Source: Armatimonadota bacterium (GTDB lineage Bacteria; Armatimonadota; Fimbriimonadia; Fimbriimonadales; Fimbriimonadaceae). From it: 64,000 bases of DNA. Position numbers and translations under genes: made by a program. The notes under the pieces are model-generated. The model saw only the letters and a program-made list of their open reading frames with translations. It ran no database searches and had not been told where the DNA came from. Of this stretch, positions 17,748 to 27,179 are shown in pieces. Positions within the stretch are counted from its first letter, which is position 1; the number at the start of each line of letters is the position of its first letter. The stretch covers positions 124,001-188,000 of the forward strand of contig JAFDWX010000005.1 in the NCBI GenBank assembly GCA_018268255.1. Reading direction: 5' to 3'.

Positions 17748-19769
17748 TCAGTCGATCCGACTTAAGACGGCGTTTGAAGTCCAGTCAAGCTCCCATTTCT
17801 GCATATCAGGAGTTTCGCCACGGTCGCATGCCGCAAAGTAAAAGCGCCAGCGAGGGATGTAGAACTCCGCAATGAGCCCTGACCAGTCCTTTCCGGCGTA
17901 GTCGTTCAAGATGCCTTTTCGGTCCCAGGTGGTTACCTGCATCCGAGCTCCGTACTCCATGAGGTTCTTTTCGGCCTCGGTTGCTCCCCATGTTCGAGCC
18001 GCATCCAACCAGGTGCTCAACCGGTGCTCGCTCCGGCAACTTAGAATCTGGTCCATTCGCTCTAGGGCGTCAAAGAATGCCTCTCGCGCATCATGGATCC
18101 CCTTGATTGCAGCGGGAAGCACTGAATCCGCTACTAAGCTGAGCCAGTGCTTGGTGAAATCCACAAGATCGCGTTCCCACAGGTCACCTTGGGATAGATC
18201 GACTCCCTCTAGGGCGATGAGTAGATCGGCAACGATCTGTCGTGCGGAGCGGACCAAACTTGGACTCGGCGCCGAGGCATCCGCAGAGGGCCGCATCCTC
18301 CAGCGCGGACTTTTATATTCAAATTCGCCATAGATGGTTTCGTGAATCCCCTCCCAGGCCCGGCGGTAGGCATCGCGGTGCGCATTGGTTGCGTCTGAGT
18401 TCCAGGTCACTCGCTGATTCGCATAGTCCATCAGCCACGACTCGACCGACGGCTCAACGGGGGACCACATGCGATCCGCCATCAGCTCATACAGAACGGG
18501 ATTCTGGTCGATCCCCTCCATGGTGAGCCCCGTACCCACAAGATTTCCCCGATCAGGAGAGGTCACCGCGTCTTCGATCGCCTCGGCATAGCCGCGTAGG
18601 TTTCCGTACAGCGCAGTGTTCTGCCCGTAGTTATGGAGCGTGTTGGTAATCCAACCTTTGGCGGTCATGGATGGGTGTTCCTTCCATACTGGGCACTCGT
18701 AGGTCGCCAGATCCAAAACGATCACGCGGCCCGCCGGGAGGGCATCCAAAAGAGCTTCCACTTCGGGCTTGCCCCAGTAGTTGCGGGCGTAATAGAACAT
18801 CCATCCCTGCATGACCCAAATCCCATCCGGATCGCCCTGCGTGATGCCCTCGATTACAGCTTTGCCCGCGTTGCGGAGGTCTCCGTATTTTGTTGAGTCC
18901 GGATATTGGGGATCCAACTCATTGAAGGTGTCGCAAAGGTAATGATGGATACCTTCGCCATACTCACGCCGATATTCGTGTATATATCGACTGCCTATCT
19001 CGGCGAATAGGGGTTCCTGAACATCGACAAAGCGGGTGGGTTCAAACCCGTTCCAACCAGGACCCGTGGTTACCTTGGCCCCACGGACATACTCATCAAA
19101 ATCCACGGGAACAAACCCGCTGAAACCCGAAACCACCGGCGTCATTCCGAGTTCCAACTGCCGTTTCAGGATCTTCTTCTGGAGCTCGGCTTGTCCCTCG
19201 ATCCAGGATTCCGGGGGTGGACCACCATGTCCATTGAGATTGCCACCAATCCGGAAAGACTGAAATGCGGGCCCGCAAAGAAAGTTCGAAATGGATTGCT
19301 CGGGCAGTCGATAAGATCGCCACAATCGCCTCCAAACCACGTCTTGCCCCGCCAGGCTCAAGGGCATGTTGATCCCGTGCAGGGCCATCCAGTCCAGTTC
19401 CCTTTCCCACCGGGGCCAGTCCCAAAATGCGGTGGAATAGCTGCACGTGCACATATTGTAGTAGTGGCGATATCGAGTTCGCGCCCGGACCTCTACTTCG
19501 AATACCTGCGGGTGGCAAAGGGGACGTGGCAAATGCTGTCCAGACCAGTTGACCTGCGCTTGGCAGCCAACCTTGAGGTAGGTATAGGCAGCTCGGGCGG
19601 CCGCGACGGACGAGCTGGCCGCGATTTGGATCTCGCCCCTGCGGGACTGGACGTGAAACCAGTCAGCCCTTTCTGAACTGGGTTCAATCTTGAACTCAAA
19701 CCGCGCTGCCTCATCCCCAACTAACCTCCGAATGATGCCCTTAACGATAGCCTCTGATTGACTCTCCAT
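17748..19769 (-). CDS. Alpha-N-acetylglucosaminidase, GH89
   Basis: The 673-residue protein aligns in order with NAGLU: an N-terminal small domain, then YRHYYNMCTCSYSTAFWDWPRWERELDWMALHGINMPL, the acid/base segment CDTFNELDPQ and the nucleophile segment TMEGIDQNPVLYELM. Human NAGLU removes terminal alpha-GlcNAc from heparan sulfate; bacterial forms act on alpha-GlcNAc-capped glycans. No signal peptide is visible at the chosen start, which would place it in the cytoplasm and imply uptake of oligosaccharides, unless export uses another route. Confidence 0.92.
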   Translation of the reverse strand: MESQSEAIVKGIIRRLVGDEAARFEFKIEPSSERADWFHVQSRRGEIQIAASSSVAAARAAYTYLKVGCQAQVNWSGQHLPRPLCHPQVFEVEVRARTRYRHYYNMCTCSYSTAFWDWPRWERELDWMALHGINMPLSLAGQDVVWRRLWRSYRLPEQSISNFLCGPAFQSFRIGGNLNGHGGPPPESWIEGQAELQKKILKRQLELGMTPVVSGFSGFVPVDFDEYVRGAKVTTGPGWNGFEPTRFVDVQEPLFAEIGSRYIHEYRREYGEGIHHYLCDTFNELDPQYPDSTKYGDLRNAGKAVIEGITQGDPDGIWVMQGWMFYYARNYWGKPEVEALLDALPAGRVIVLDLATYECPVWKEHPSMTAKGWITNTLHNYGQNTALYGNLRGYAEAIEDAVTSPDRGNLVGTGLTMEGIDQNPVLYELMADRMWSPVEPSVESWLMDYANQRVTWNSDATNAHRDAYRRAWEGIHETIYGEFEYKSPRWRMRPSADASAPSPSLVRSARQIVADLLIALEGVDLSQGDLWERDLVDFTKHWLSLVADSVLPAAIKGIHDAREAFFDALERMDQILSCRSEHRLSTWLDAARTWGATEAEKNLMEYGARMQVTTWDRKGILNDYAGKDWSGLIAEFYIPRWRFYFAACDRGETPDMQKWELDWTSNAVLSRID

Positions 19770-19879
19770 CTCCTCTGTGCCATGTTATCTCCAATCTTCG
19801 AGAACTAACTGTTGCGCTAGGACCCGCACGAATTGAGGTTCGCGTTGTCAAAGGTCCGCAAGTGCAGTAGAGTAGCAAA

Positions 19880-20401
19880 ATGACTTTTCGAATGTTTGCG
19901 GCAGTGGTCGCATCGGTTGCGGCAACGGTTCCAGCAATTGGACAAGAACTGAAACCGCTCAAAGAGATTGAGAACTTGAGTTGGATGGTGGGTACATGGA
20001 GTGGTTCGGGGGAGATTAGCTTTGGAGGCAACAAAGTTACCATCAAGACCACTATGGTTGTTTCAATGGATGGTCAGTTCCTTAAGGCGACAGCGACAGA
20101 TGAATCTTCTGGTTTTAAGATGACCAAAATGACAATGACGGAATGGAATGCGGCCAAGAAGCAGTACATCAGCTATACGTTCACCAATATTGGATCAACC
20201 GCGCGCGTTGCCCATGGTACGTTCGCAGACAAGAGCTTGTCCATGATTTCCGACCCGTGGGAAGCAGAGGGAATGACTGCTGTAATGAGAGAAACCGTTA
20301 CTAAGCTGGATACCACAAAGTGCGGCTATAGCTTGGAGCTCAAGCAAGACAACAAATGGGCCAAAGTAATGGACTTTGTACTGGACCGAGTCAAAGCATA
20401 G
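19880..20401 (+). CDS. Exported DUF1579-like protein
   Basis: The 173-residue product has a signal peptide (MTFRMFAAVVASVAATVPAIGQ). The mature part has the DUF1579 start LSWMVGTWSGSGEISF followed by alternating beta strands typical of a lipocalin-like barrel. No ligand is known for this family. The gene stands alone on the plus strand, 49 nt before the DinB-like gene. Confidence 0.75.
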   Translation: MTFRMFAAVVASVAATVPAIGQELKPLKEIENLSWMVGTWSGSGEISFGGNKVTIKTTMVVSMDGQFLKATATDESSGFKMTKMTMTEWNAAKKQYISYTFTNIGSTARVAHGTFADKSLSMISDPWEAEGMTAVMRETVTKLDTTKCGYSLELKQDNKWAKVMDFVLDRVKA

Positions 20402-20450
20402 CAGTGGTTCTACGTTAAGCATAGTCCCAGGTTAGAGTACAATCAATCAG

Positions 20451-20933
20451 ATGGATATGAGAGAACTTGCGAAACAAAGAGCCACAACTAGCATGGAGAT
20501 GTTTCTTCGCAATTTCTCTCATGTACCCGACGACAAACTCAATTGGACCGCTTCGCCCACTTCAAAATCGGCACTGAGGATTGCAGCCCATACGGCGCTC
20601 TATTCGGCACGATTTGCGGCTATGATCCGACATCGATCTCTACCCGTGTATGACAGTCTCGAGGAGTGGCTGAATCAACGTGATCAAGAGGAACTTGCTA
20701 TCACACAGCGAGAGGACATCGATCGAATCTTCCGTGAAGGAACAGCCGAGGTACTTGCAGCAATCGATACTTTGACCGAGGCAGACCTTGAAGGCTCGCT
20801 CGATTCGGGCCAAGGCTGGTCGATGTCTATGAAAGACGTCATTAATCTCCCAGGCTTTCACGCAGTCTTACACACTGGGCAAATCGATTTTCTTCAAACT
20901 TGTTGGGACGATCAGCAAGTGTATGTTGGGTAA
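20451..20933 (+). CDS. DinB family putative metal-dependent four-helix protein
   Basis: The 160-residue product fits DinB: LAKQRATTSMEMFLRNFSHVPDDKLNW, then AALRIAAHTALYSARFA with one metal histidine, and a final helix with GFHAVLHTGQIDFLQ carrying the second histidine pair region. Members are often thiol-dependent transferases or of unknown function. Cytoplasmic. Confidence 0.85.
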   Translation: MDMRELAKQRATTSMEMFLRNFSHVPDDKLNWTASPTSKSALRIAAHTALYSARFAAMIRHRSLPVYDSLEEWLNQRDQEELAITQREDIDRIFREGTAEVLAAIDTLTEADLEGSLDSGQGWSMSMKDVINLPGFHAVLHTGQIDFLQTCWDDQQVYVG

Positions 20934-20992
20934 ACACGAGCCGGTTCAGCTTTCGTCGGCCCTTATACCCTTACTCCCTCTATAATTGGAAT

Positions 20993-21379
20993 GTGAAACG
21001 CCTGCATCCTTACATGAACTTTGGCGGACATTGCCAAGAAGCGATGACCGCCTACCACGCCTGGCTTGGAGGTGATCTGTCCATTACTCTGGTCGTAGAT
21101 TCGCCCGCGGCCGGTCAGTGGACAGGCAGTGAAACCGCCGTCTATCATTCCACCCTTGCGACGCAGGAATTCACCCTAATGGGATCTGACTCGGATCTGG
21201 ATGGTTCTCCAACCTCACTAGTTGCCCAGACCAGCAGCAAAGACGAAATTCGGCGTCTCTTCGAACTCGCATCTGAGGGTGGAATAGTCCACTGCGATCT
21301 AGGTGAAGCGCCGTGGGGTGGATATTACGCTCAAGTTACCGATCGATTTGGTACCACGTGGCATATGACCTGCGACTGA
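20993..21379 (+). CDS. VOC superfamily (PhnB-like) protein
   Basis: With a GTG start at 20993 the 128-residue product begins KRLHPYMNFGGHCQEAMTAYHAWLGG, the usual PhnB-like opening, and ends with WGGYYAQVTDRFGTTWHMT. These proteins are glyoxalase-fold dimers whose substrates are mostly unknown. The upstream frame is longer but lies inside the preceding gene. TATAAT at 20981-20986 ends 6 nt before the GTG, so the transcript could be leaderless if this is a real -10. Confidence 0.85.
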   Translation: MKRLHPYMNFGGHCQEAMTAYHAWLGGDLSITLVVDSPAAGQWTGSETAVYHSTLATQEFTLMGSDSDLDGSPTSLVAQTSSKDEIRRLFELASEGGIVHCDLGEAPWGGYYAQVTDRFGTTWHMTCD

Positions 21380-21413
21380 GGTCCAATAAAACTGACTCGA
21401 CCCATACGAGTAG

Positions 21414-22079
21414 TTAGTTTGTTCGCTTGACAGGTTCGCCCCAGGTCTTCCTCATGAGCTCATAAGCTCCTTTGTCGAAGGTAAGAAGCTCTGCGCGCAC
21501 AAATGGATAGAAATCGTTGGTTCCGAAGTACGATTCAGTAGTTTCTGCGAAAAACTCCATCGGGTTGTTCATTGCGTAGTGCTTAGAACGCTGGCCGTCC
21601 CAATGGAGTACAGACTCATAGCTCTTGCTCTTCAGTGAAGTATTGTAGGTATCGATCACATCTTTGTTCTCAAACCCACTTTTCAGGTTCTGATGATGAT
21701 AAGCATGGGCCAGCTCATGCATCACCATCCACGGCTGTTCGTATGTCCAGGATACGAAGTTCTTACAGCTTCCCAGTTCGACGCACCCCGCCATTTCCGT
21801 GTTTGCTTTATGTTCTTTCAGCCACTCGACGCTTGGATGATAAGCCATGCAAGGGGTAATTTCGCTGTTAATATTGATCCATATCACAACCTCTTTGAGA
21901 CGGGTTTGAGGGCCATCGGCAACGACTCGACTGATTTGCTGAAGTTGACGTGTGAGTTCCAGTTTTGCCGAGTTCCAAGAGCTGTCCTGGGTCACTCCAT
22001 CTCCAAGGCGGATCTTCCAACCTTCGATATTGATTTCACTCGCGTAAGCGGCTGCGAAAAGAGCGAGCGCGGTAATCAT
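21414..22079 (-). CDS. Exported HELAH-motif zinc metallopeptidase
   Basis: The 221-residue product has a short signal peptide (MITALALFAAAYASE). HELAHAYHH at residues 121-129 gives the HExxH zinc motif, and a downstream NPMEFFAETTESYFG supplies a third-ligand glutamate (Glu179) in the manner of gluzincins. Mature domain is about 200 residues. It is 2 nt downstream of an ATPase gene on the same strand and the AraC gene lies before that, so the three look cotranscribed. Confidence 0.8.
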   Translation of the reverse strand: MITALALFAAAYASEINIEGWKIRLGDGVTQDSSWNSAKLELTRQLQQISRVVADGPQTRLKEVVIWININSEITPCMAYHPSVEWLKEHKANTEMAGCVELGSCKNFVSWTYEQPWMVMHELAHAYHHQNLKSGFENKDVIDTYNTSLKSKSYESVLHWDGQRSKHYAMNNPMEFFAETTESYFGTNDFYPFVRAELLTFDKGAYELMRKTWGEPVKRTN

Positions 22080-22081
22080 GA

Positions 22082-22630
22082 TCAGATATTAGCTCCATTT
22101 GTAAGCTGGGATAGAATGACGATTTCTCCATCATCATAGAATGAGACTTCTTCGAGGGTTGGTGGTTCAAAACCCGACCACTTTGGCTCGTGATCCTCCC
22201 GGCGCATCACCCAAATGGGACTATCGAGAGTCTGGTTGCGGAGTTCGATCCTGCGCCACAATTCGTCCAAATCGGAAGAGTCCATTGCGTATAACTCTAT
22301 TCTCGCGCCAAGATCGATGGCTTCCATGGCATATTGCGTCCGCTCCTCCTCAGCCCAGAATCCGTTCTCCAATATCACAGTCAATCCCTTAACCAAGTAA
22401 CTTTTTGCAAGGTCCCACTGCAGGTTCTCAACTGCATCTCTGAGTCGATCCTTTTCGCGGGTGTCATCGGAATTTAATAGTATCGACTCAATCCAATCAT
22501 CCGGGCACATCCGGATTGCGGTGCGCTGAATTTCAATCTGCTTTGCAAGCGTGGTTTTGCCAGAGCCCGGTAATCCACAAACCAAGATCAGAGTTCCTTG
22601 CTTTGAAATCGATTTGTCCATAGTTTTCAA
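22082..22630 (-). CDS. P-loop AAA/kinase-like ATPase
   Basis: The 182-residue protein has a Walker A GLPGSGKTT at residues 19-27, followed by the pattern of small P-loop kinases (polynucleotide kinase/zeta-toxin-like fold): MCPDDWIESIL, VILENGFW and RRIELRNQ. Its substrate is unknown. No antitoxin-like gene lies next to it, so a toxin-antitoxin role is unsupported. It sits between araC-type and metallopeptidase genes with gaps of 24 and 2 nt. Confidence 0.8.
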   Translation of the reverse strand: MKTMDKSISKQGTLILVCGLPGSGKTTLAKQIEIQRTAIRMCPDDWIESILLNSDDTREKDRLRDAVENLQWDLAKSYLVKGLTVILENGFWAEEERTQYAMEAIDLGARIELYAMDSSDLDELWRRIELRNQTLDSPIWVMRREDHEPKWSGFEPPTLEEVSFYDDGEIVILSQLTNGANI

Positions 22631-22654
22631 AATGCCTTGGCCGATCTGACCTGG

Positions 22655-23470
22655 TTACGGTCCATCAATAGTGCTCATGCTTTTGGGCTCGATAAACTCG
22701 TAATGAGAACGAAGGTCTCTAGGACCGTGGCCATAAGAGTAGTGCATCAGTTTGTAGAATTGGGTGAGCCGCGGAATCCCTACGGCTTGCGCGATCGATT
22801 TAATCGGCATGTTCGTTGAGGTAAGGAGGTGATAGGCTTGAGCCGCCCGACGTTTTCTAATGTATTCGGACACTGAGAGTCCCAAATGGCGGCTGAATAA
22901 TCGTGTCAAGTATCCGTACGAAACGCCTATTTCTTCACAAAGGCCCCTGACCGAAATCGGGATGGAAAGTCTTTGCTCCAAGTGCAGAATTGCTGCCGAT
23001 ACCAGGGGATGTCCGACGCTTGGATGAGATTCGGCTTTTCCACTGGATAGGTCCGCATATTCCCACAGCAAAGTCCAAAATGCCGATATTGAATAGGCCA
23101 TGTCCGTTGTCCCACGAATCACGGCGAGGCGTGCTCTCCGATCCATCGACTCATAGTGGCTGCCAAGCGACATGACCATGGGGACCCTTAGCTGCGAGTT
23201 TCCGTTCTTAAGTTTGAAGTGGCAGTAGACGTGCTCGCTGGGACCGCAGTAGCGATAGACCATGCGTACTCCTGGCGGGATCAAACTAGAGTAACCGGGT
23301 TGGATTTCATGACTCTCATCGTTTAACTCGAGCACTCCTTGATAGCCGTAGATGTGGAAGCACCAATGGTTCGGAAGTAAGTACTGATCCATGTGGGTTG
23401 CCTCGCCGTGGCGAGGAATTCCCATCGCGCTGATCTCAGGCGGTGAATCAAGCGAGACTTCGGCAACCAT
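22655..23470 (-). CDS. AraC family transcriptional regulator
   Basis: The 271-residue product has an N-terminal cupin-like sensing domain (DQYLLPNHWCFHIYGYQGVLEL, IQPGYSSLIPPGVR) and a C-terminal double helix-turn-helix of about 100 residues (ISVRGLCEEIGVSYGYLTRLFSRHLG and KSIAQAVGIPRLTQFYKLMHYSYG). AraC proteins of this type usually bind a sugar and activate a nearby operon. It diverges from the GH5-GH39 hydrolase genes, 140 nt away, which makes it the obvious candidate regulator of that locus. Confidence 0.92.
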   Translation of the reverse strand: MVAEVSLDSPPEISAMGIPRHGEATHMDQYLLPNHWCFHIYGYQGVLELNDESHEIQPGYSSLIPPGVRMVYRYCGPSEHVYCHFKLKNGNSQLRVPMVMSLGSHYESMDRRARLAVIRGTTDMAYSISAFWTLLWEYADLSSGKAESHPSVGHPLVSAAILHLEQRLSIPISVRGLCEEIGVSYGYLTRLFSRHLGLSVSEYIRKRRAAQAYHLLTSTNMPIKSIAQAVGIPRLTQFYKLMHYSYGHGPRDLRSHYEFIEPKSMSTIDGP

Positions 23471-23505
23471 CGTGTGAGTTTATCTTCGCCCATCAAAAAC
23501 TTTCC

Positions 23506-23515
23506 TCCATATGGA
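23506..23515. promoter_or_regulatory. Palindrome in the AraC-GH5 divergent intergenic region
   Basis: TCCATATGGA is a perfect 10-bp palindrome in the 140-nt divergent region. TTATCT at 23480 and AGATAA at 23517 form an additional inverted pair. A candidate operator for the AraC-type regulator; binding is inference. Confidence 0.25.
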
Positions 23516-23610
23516 CAGATAAGATATTGCCTCGCCTTGTCGCCGCGCTGCGGTTACACTCAAGTTAGATCCAGAGATTGAGCTAGGAACTTCAGGGAAG
23601 CGGGCATAAA

Positions 23611-25203
23611 ATGAAAAGATCGAGCGGCATAAGAAACGCGGCTGTTACAGTCGCGTTATTCGAATTCATTACCCAAGGTGCATTCGCCCAGTTGCCAAAT
23701 CCTACGTATGGGTGGAATTTGGGCAACACCTTGGAGCCGCCCAGCGGCGTTGGCACCTGGGGTGGATCACCATCGCAGCCCTTAATCAACGCAGCTGCAA
23801 ATGCCGGGTTCAACGCCGTGCGAATTCCCTGCGCCTGGGATAGCCACGCCAACCAAACCACCTACAAAATAGATCCGGCTTACATGGCGCAAGTCAAGCA
23901 GGTTGTTGACTGGTGTCTTGCCAAAAACATGCACGTCGTCATCAACTGCCACTGGGATGGAGGGTGGTTGGAAAATCACCTTACGGGAACCGTCAATCCC
24001 ATCATCGACGCCAAGATGAAGGCGTACTGGTCCCAGATCGCCACCGCTTTCTCAGCTTACGATTCTCGGTTGCTGTTCGCCGCCGCAAACGAACCGAATG
24101 TGGACTCCGCGGCCAAAATGGCTGAGCTCAAGACCTACTACCAGTCCTTCGTCAATGCGGTGCGGCTCGCTAGGGGAAAGAACTCTGATCGTTGGCTTGT
24201 TTTCCAGGGCCCCGTTGAATTCTGGACTGGTTTTCCAAATGAATATCGATCGGTCTCTCCCGGAGAAAGGTTGAACGGAACTCCGCGCGGTTCTTCGCCA
24301 CAATCAAGTTCCCGATTTGTGTACGAAGCCCACTGGTATACACCTTCCCTCTTTACGATCATCCATGACGACCCCAGCTGGGGCCGATCGATCTACTATT
24401 GGGGCCAGGGCTACCACTCGGCAACCGATCCCACTCGAAACGCGACCTGGGGAGAGGAAAACGAAATCAACGCCGAATTTCAGACGCTGTACGAGAGATT
24501 CGTGAGCAAAGGTATCCCCGTGATACTTGGCGAATACGGTGCATTTCGAACTCCAAACCTTACCGGACCAAACTCGGACCTGAACTTCGCGGCAACCACC
24601 TATTGGAACAAGTACATCCAGGATGCGGCGAGAAGTCGCGGAATTTCACCATTCTTCTGGAGCACACCCGGAAGCATTTTTAATTGGGCCACTGGCGCGG
24701 TGACCAACCAGGACACTCTAAATTCCGTATCGTCCGTTTCGGCGGCTGTGGCACCCGCTGGTGGCGATGGGGCCCAATGTTGTTTTGAACTCAGCACCCA
24801 AGGTTGGGGCGGCACCGGGTCCCCCATCGGCAGTACTTCCATAAGTCAGAACCAGAAGTTTAAAGGAACCTCTTCACTGGCGGTCAATTTCAATGGCACT
24901 CTCGCTGGGGTCGCGAGCGCGTACGTCAGTTCTCCCGCTGTGCCGCCAGGAAGGACAGTCTCCTTCAATCTCTATGTACCCAGCAATCACCCGTTCGGAT
25001 GGGTGCAAGCCTACGCTATGGATCGTAACTGGGCGTGGCTCGGAGCCTGGCGCTCCGGCGCATCGCTCACCAAAGGGGCTTGGAACACCATCTCGGTGAC
25101 GATTCCTGCAAATGCCCATGTTCCGCTGCAACAAATTGGAATCCAGTTCTCGACAACGTCGGCGTGGACAGGAACTTGCTATGTCGATTCTGTCTCGTGG
25201 TGA
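23611..25203 (+). CDS. Exported GH5 endoglucanase with C-terminal carbohydrate-binding domain
   Basis: The 530-residue protein has a signal peptide (ending GAFAQ). The GH5 barrel spans about 30-385: GWNLGNTLEPP, FNAVRIPCAW, VVINCHWDGGWLEN, the acid/base glutamate in AANEPN (Glu161) and the nucleophile in LGEYGAF (Glu308). Residues about 390-530 form a beta-sandwich (FELSTQGWGG, TGTCYVDSVSW) like a CBM. GH5 enzymes cut beta-1,4-glucan, mannan or xyloglucan backbones; the subfamily cannot be fixed by eye. It opens a hydrolase cluster with a fucosidase gene 77 nt downstream. Confidence 0.92.
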   Translation: MKRSSGIRNAAVTVALFEFITQGAFAQLPNPTYGWNLGNTLEPPSGVGTWGGSPSQPLINAAANAGFNAVRIPCAWDSHANQTTYKIDPAYMAQVKQVVDWCLAKNMHVVINCHWDGGWLENHLTGTVNPIIDAKMKAYWSQIATAFSAYDSRLLFAAANEPNVDSAAKMAELKTYYQSFVNAVRLARGKNSDRWLVFQGPVEFWTGFPNEYRSVSPGERLNGTPRGSSPQSSSRFVYEAHWYTPSLFTIIHDDPSWGRSIYYWGQGYHSATDPTRNATWGEENEINAEFQTLYERFVSKGIPVILGEYGAFRTPNLTGPNSDLNFAATTYWNKYIQDAARSRGISPFFWSTPGSIFNWATGAVTNQDTLNSVSSVSAAVAPAGGDGAQCCFELSTQGWGGTGSPIGSTSISQNQKFKGTSSLAVNFNGTLAGVASAYVSSPAVPPGRTVSFNLYVPSNHPFGWVQAYAMDRNWAWLGAWRSGASLTKGAWNTISVTIPANAHVPLQQIGIQFSTTSAWTGTCYVDSVSW

Positions 25204-25280
25204 TGGATCGTCAGGCGAGCTTATACGCTAAAACAACGCAAGAACTGAGTTCAGAACGAAAACGAAAAACAACGACCACT

Positions 25281-27179
25281 ATGATTTCCTTTCAGGCTCT
25301 ATTACTCATGCTAACTATCCAAACTCAGTCCCCTAATCTAATCCACAGATATGAAGCCACTTGGGAAAGCTTAGGCGCGTACCAGGCTCCTGATTGGTTT
25401 AGAGATGCAAAGTTCGGGATCTGGTCGCATTGGGGTCCACAGGCCGTTCCAATGCAAGGCGATTGGTACGCGCGACACATGTACGAGGAGGGTAGCCCAG
25501 TCTATAAAGCTCATCTGGCCGAATACGGTCACCCATCTGAGCACGGCTTTGTCGAGATTCTTGAGAAGTGGAAAGCGGAAAAGTGGGACCCGGACCGGCT
25601 CATGCGCCTCTACAAGGCTGCAGGCGCAAAGTACTTCGTCAGTATGGGCGTTCATCATGACAACTTCGACCTTTGGAACTCCAAGTTCCATCGATGGAAC
25701 GCTGTAGAACACGGCCCCCACAAAGACGTAGTTGGGTTATGGGAAAAGGCAGCGCGTAAATACGGTTTGAAATTCGGAGTATCGGAGCACCTTGGAGCAA
25801 GCTACACCTGGTGGCGAGGGAGCAAAAGTGCGGATAAAACCGGGCCGAAGACCGGAGTTCCTTACGATGGCAACGATCCAAACCTCCAAGACCTTTACCA
25901 CCCTCTGCCCGCAGCGAACGACACGGACTGGTACACCAAAAATGAGGCTTGGCATTCCGAGTGGTACTTGAGAGTGAATGATCTCGTCTCCAATTACCAA
26001 CCCGACCTACTTTACTCAGATGGAGGACTACCGTTCGATAGATATGGATTGCAAACGGTTGCCAATTTGTACAACCAAAATCATGAAGCGGTCTATCTGG
26101 CAAAGGGTAAGGAAACGAGTGCCTACGTCGAGGACCGGGAGCGTGGTTCTGCAAAGGACATTGTCCCGAATCCATGGCAAACAGACACCTCGATCGGGGA
26201 TTGGTTTTACAACAAGAATTGGGCTTACCGTAAGGCCGATTGGGTCATCAAGAACCTCGTCGATACCTGCAGCAAGAACGGAAATCTTCTGCTCAATATC
26301 GTGCAGAAACCCGATGGCAGTTTGGATGACGAGGTTGAGACGCTCCTTGTCGATCTCGCTGAGTGGATGAAGGTCAACGGCGAATCGATATTCGGAACGA
26401 GACCTTGGATCACTTTTGGCGAAGGTCCGACTCGGATTTCGAGCGGAAGCTTCAAAGAAGACTTTCCGTATACGACCCGCGATGTAAGATTTGTTACAAA
26501 AGGCAAAGAAACCCTCTACGCGACCCTGTTGGGAGAAGTCTCTGATGAAGATGTCACGATAACGAGTCTGCGAAAGTCAGCGAAGGCCACCGCGATCATC
26601 AAAACTGTCCACTTGCTTGGAGTCGAGACACCGTTGACGTTTAAGCAGGATAACAATGAGGTCAAAGTTCATATCCCGAAAAGCTCTAGCCGATTCGTGA
26701 CAGTTCTTAAATTCAGTTGCACGGACGTCAACAACTTCGACCCACCGCCATACGTTGCTCCACCGCTCAAGGTTTTTCACTTCACAGGAGACACCGTGGT
26801 CTTGGATCCGCTGGAGGCCCGATTGGACGGCTCTGTCTCATGCGAAACGCGAGAGGGACAAAGCAATTTCGGATACTGGTTTGACGAACGATCGATGGTC
26901 GTCTGGCGACTGGACGTCAAGCAGCCATCAAGAGTCAAGATAACAAGTGAATGGTCATGTTTGGATCCTTCCCATCTTGAGGTCGTTTTCAAGGGAAAAA
27001 CGCAACATTTCGAGCTCGTTAAAGAACTCACCCCGACGCATGATTGGGGGAGTTTCTCACCTTTAGAATTCGGAACTCTCGACCTTCCAACCGACAGCTA
27101 TGAAGTTATGGTTCGGCCCGTGCCAGGCAAGTGGAGCCCGATCAATTTGCGAGGCTTGCGATTGGTGCCCGCCAAATGA
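25281..27179 (+). CDS. Exported alpha-L-fucosidase, GH29
   Basis: The start at 25281 gives a signal-like N-terminus and 632 residues. The GH29 barrel shows WFRDAKFGIWSHWGP, YFVSMGVHHDNFDLW, FGVSEHLGASY and the nucleophile aspartate in PDLLYSDGG (Asp247), then GNLLLNIVQKPDG. The C-terminal 200 residues form beta domains. These enzymes remove terminal fucose. The gene ends in an ATGA overlap with the GH42 gene. Confidence 0.95.
   Translation: MISFQALLLMLTIQTQSPNLIHRYEATWESLGAYQAPDWFRDAKFGIWSHWGPQAVPMQGDWYARHMYEEGSPVYKAHLAEYGHPSEHGFVEILEKWKAEKWDPDRLMRLYKAAGAKYFVSMGVHHDNFDLWNSKFHRWNAVEHGPHKDVVGLWEKAARKYGLKFGVSEHLGASYTWWRGSKSADKTGPKTGVPYDGNDPNLQDLYHPLPAANDTDWYTKNEAWHSEWYLRVNDLVSNYQPDLLYSDGGLPFDRYGLQTVANLYNQNHEAVYLAKGKETSAYVEDRERGSAKDIVPNPWQTDTSIGDWFYNKNWAYRKADWVIKNLVDTCSKNGNLLLNIVQKPDGSLDDEVETLLVDLAEWMKVNGESIFGTRPWITFGEGPTRISSGSFKEDFPYTTRDVRFVTKGKETLYATLLGEVSDEDVTITSLRKSAKATAIIKTVHLLGVETPLTFKQDNNEVKVHIPKSSSRFVTVLKFSCTDVNNFDPPPYVAPPLKVFHFTGDTVVLDPLEARLDGSVSCETREGQSNFGYWFDERSMVVWRLDVKQPSRVKITSEWSCLDPSHLEVVFKGKTQHFELVKELTPTHDWGSFSPLEFGTLDLPTDSYEVMVRPVPGKWSPINLRGLRLVPAK

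Noticed and set aside
22082-22630. Zeta-toxin/antitoxin system
   Set aside because: The ATPase has a generic P-loop kinase pattern and there is no adjacent antitoxin gene.
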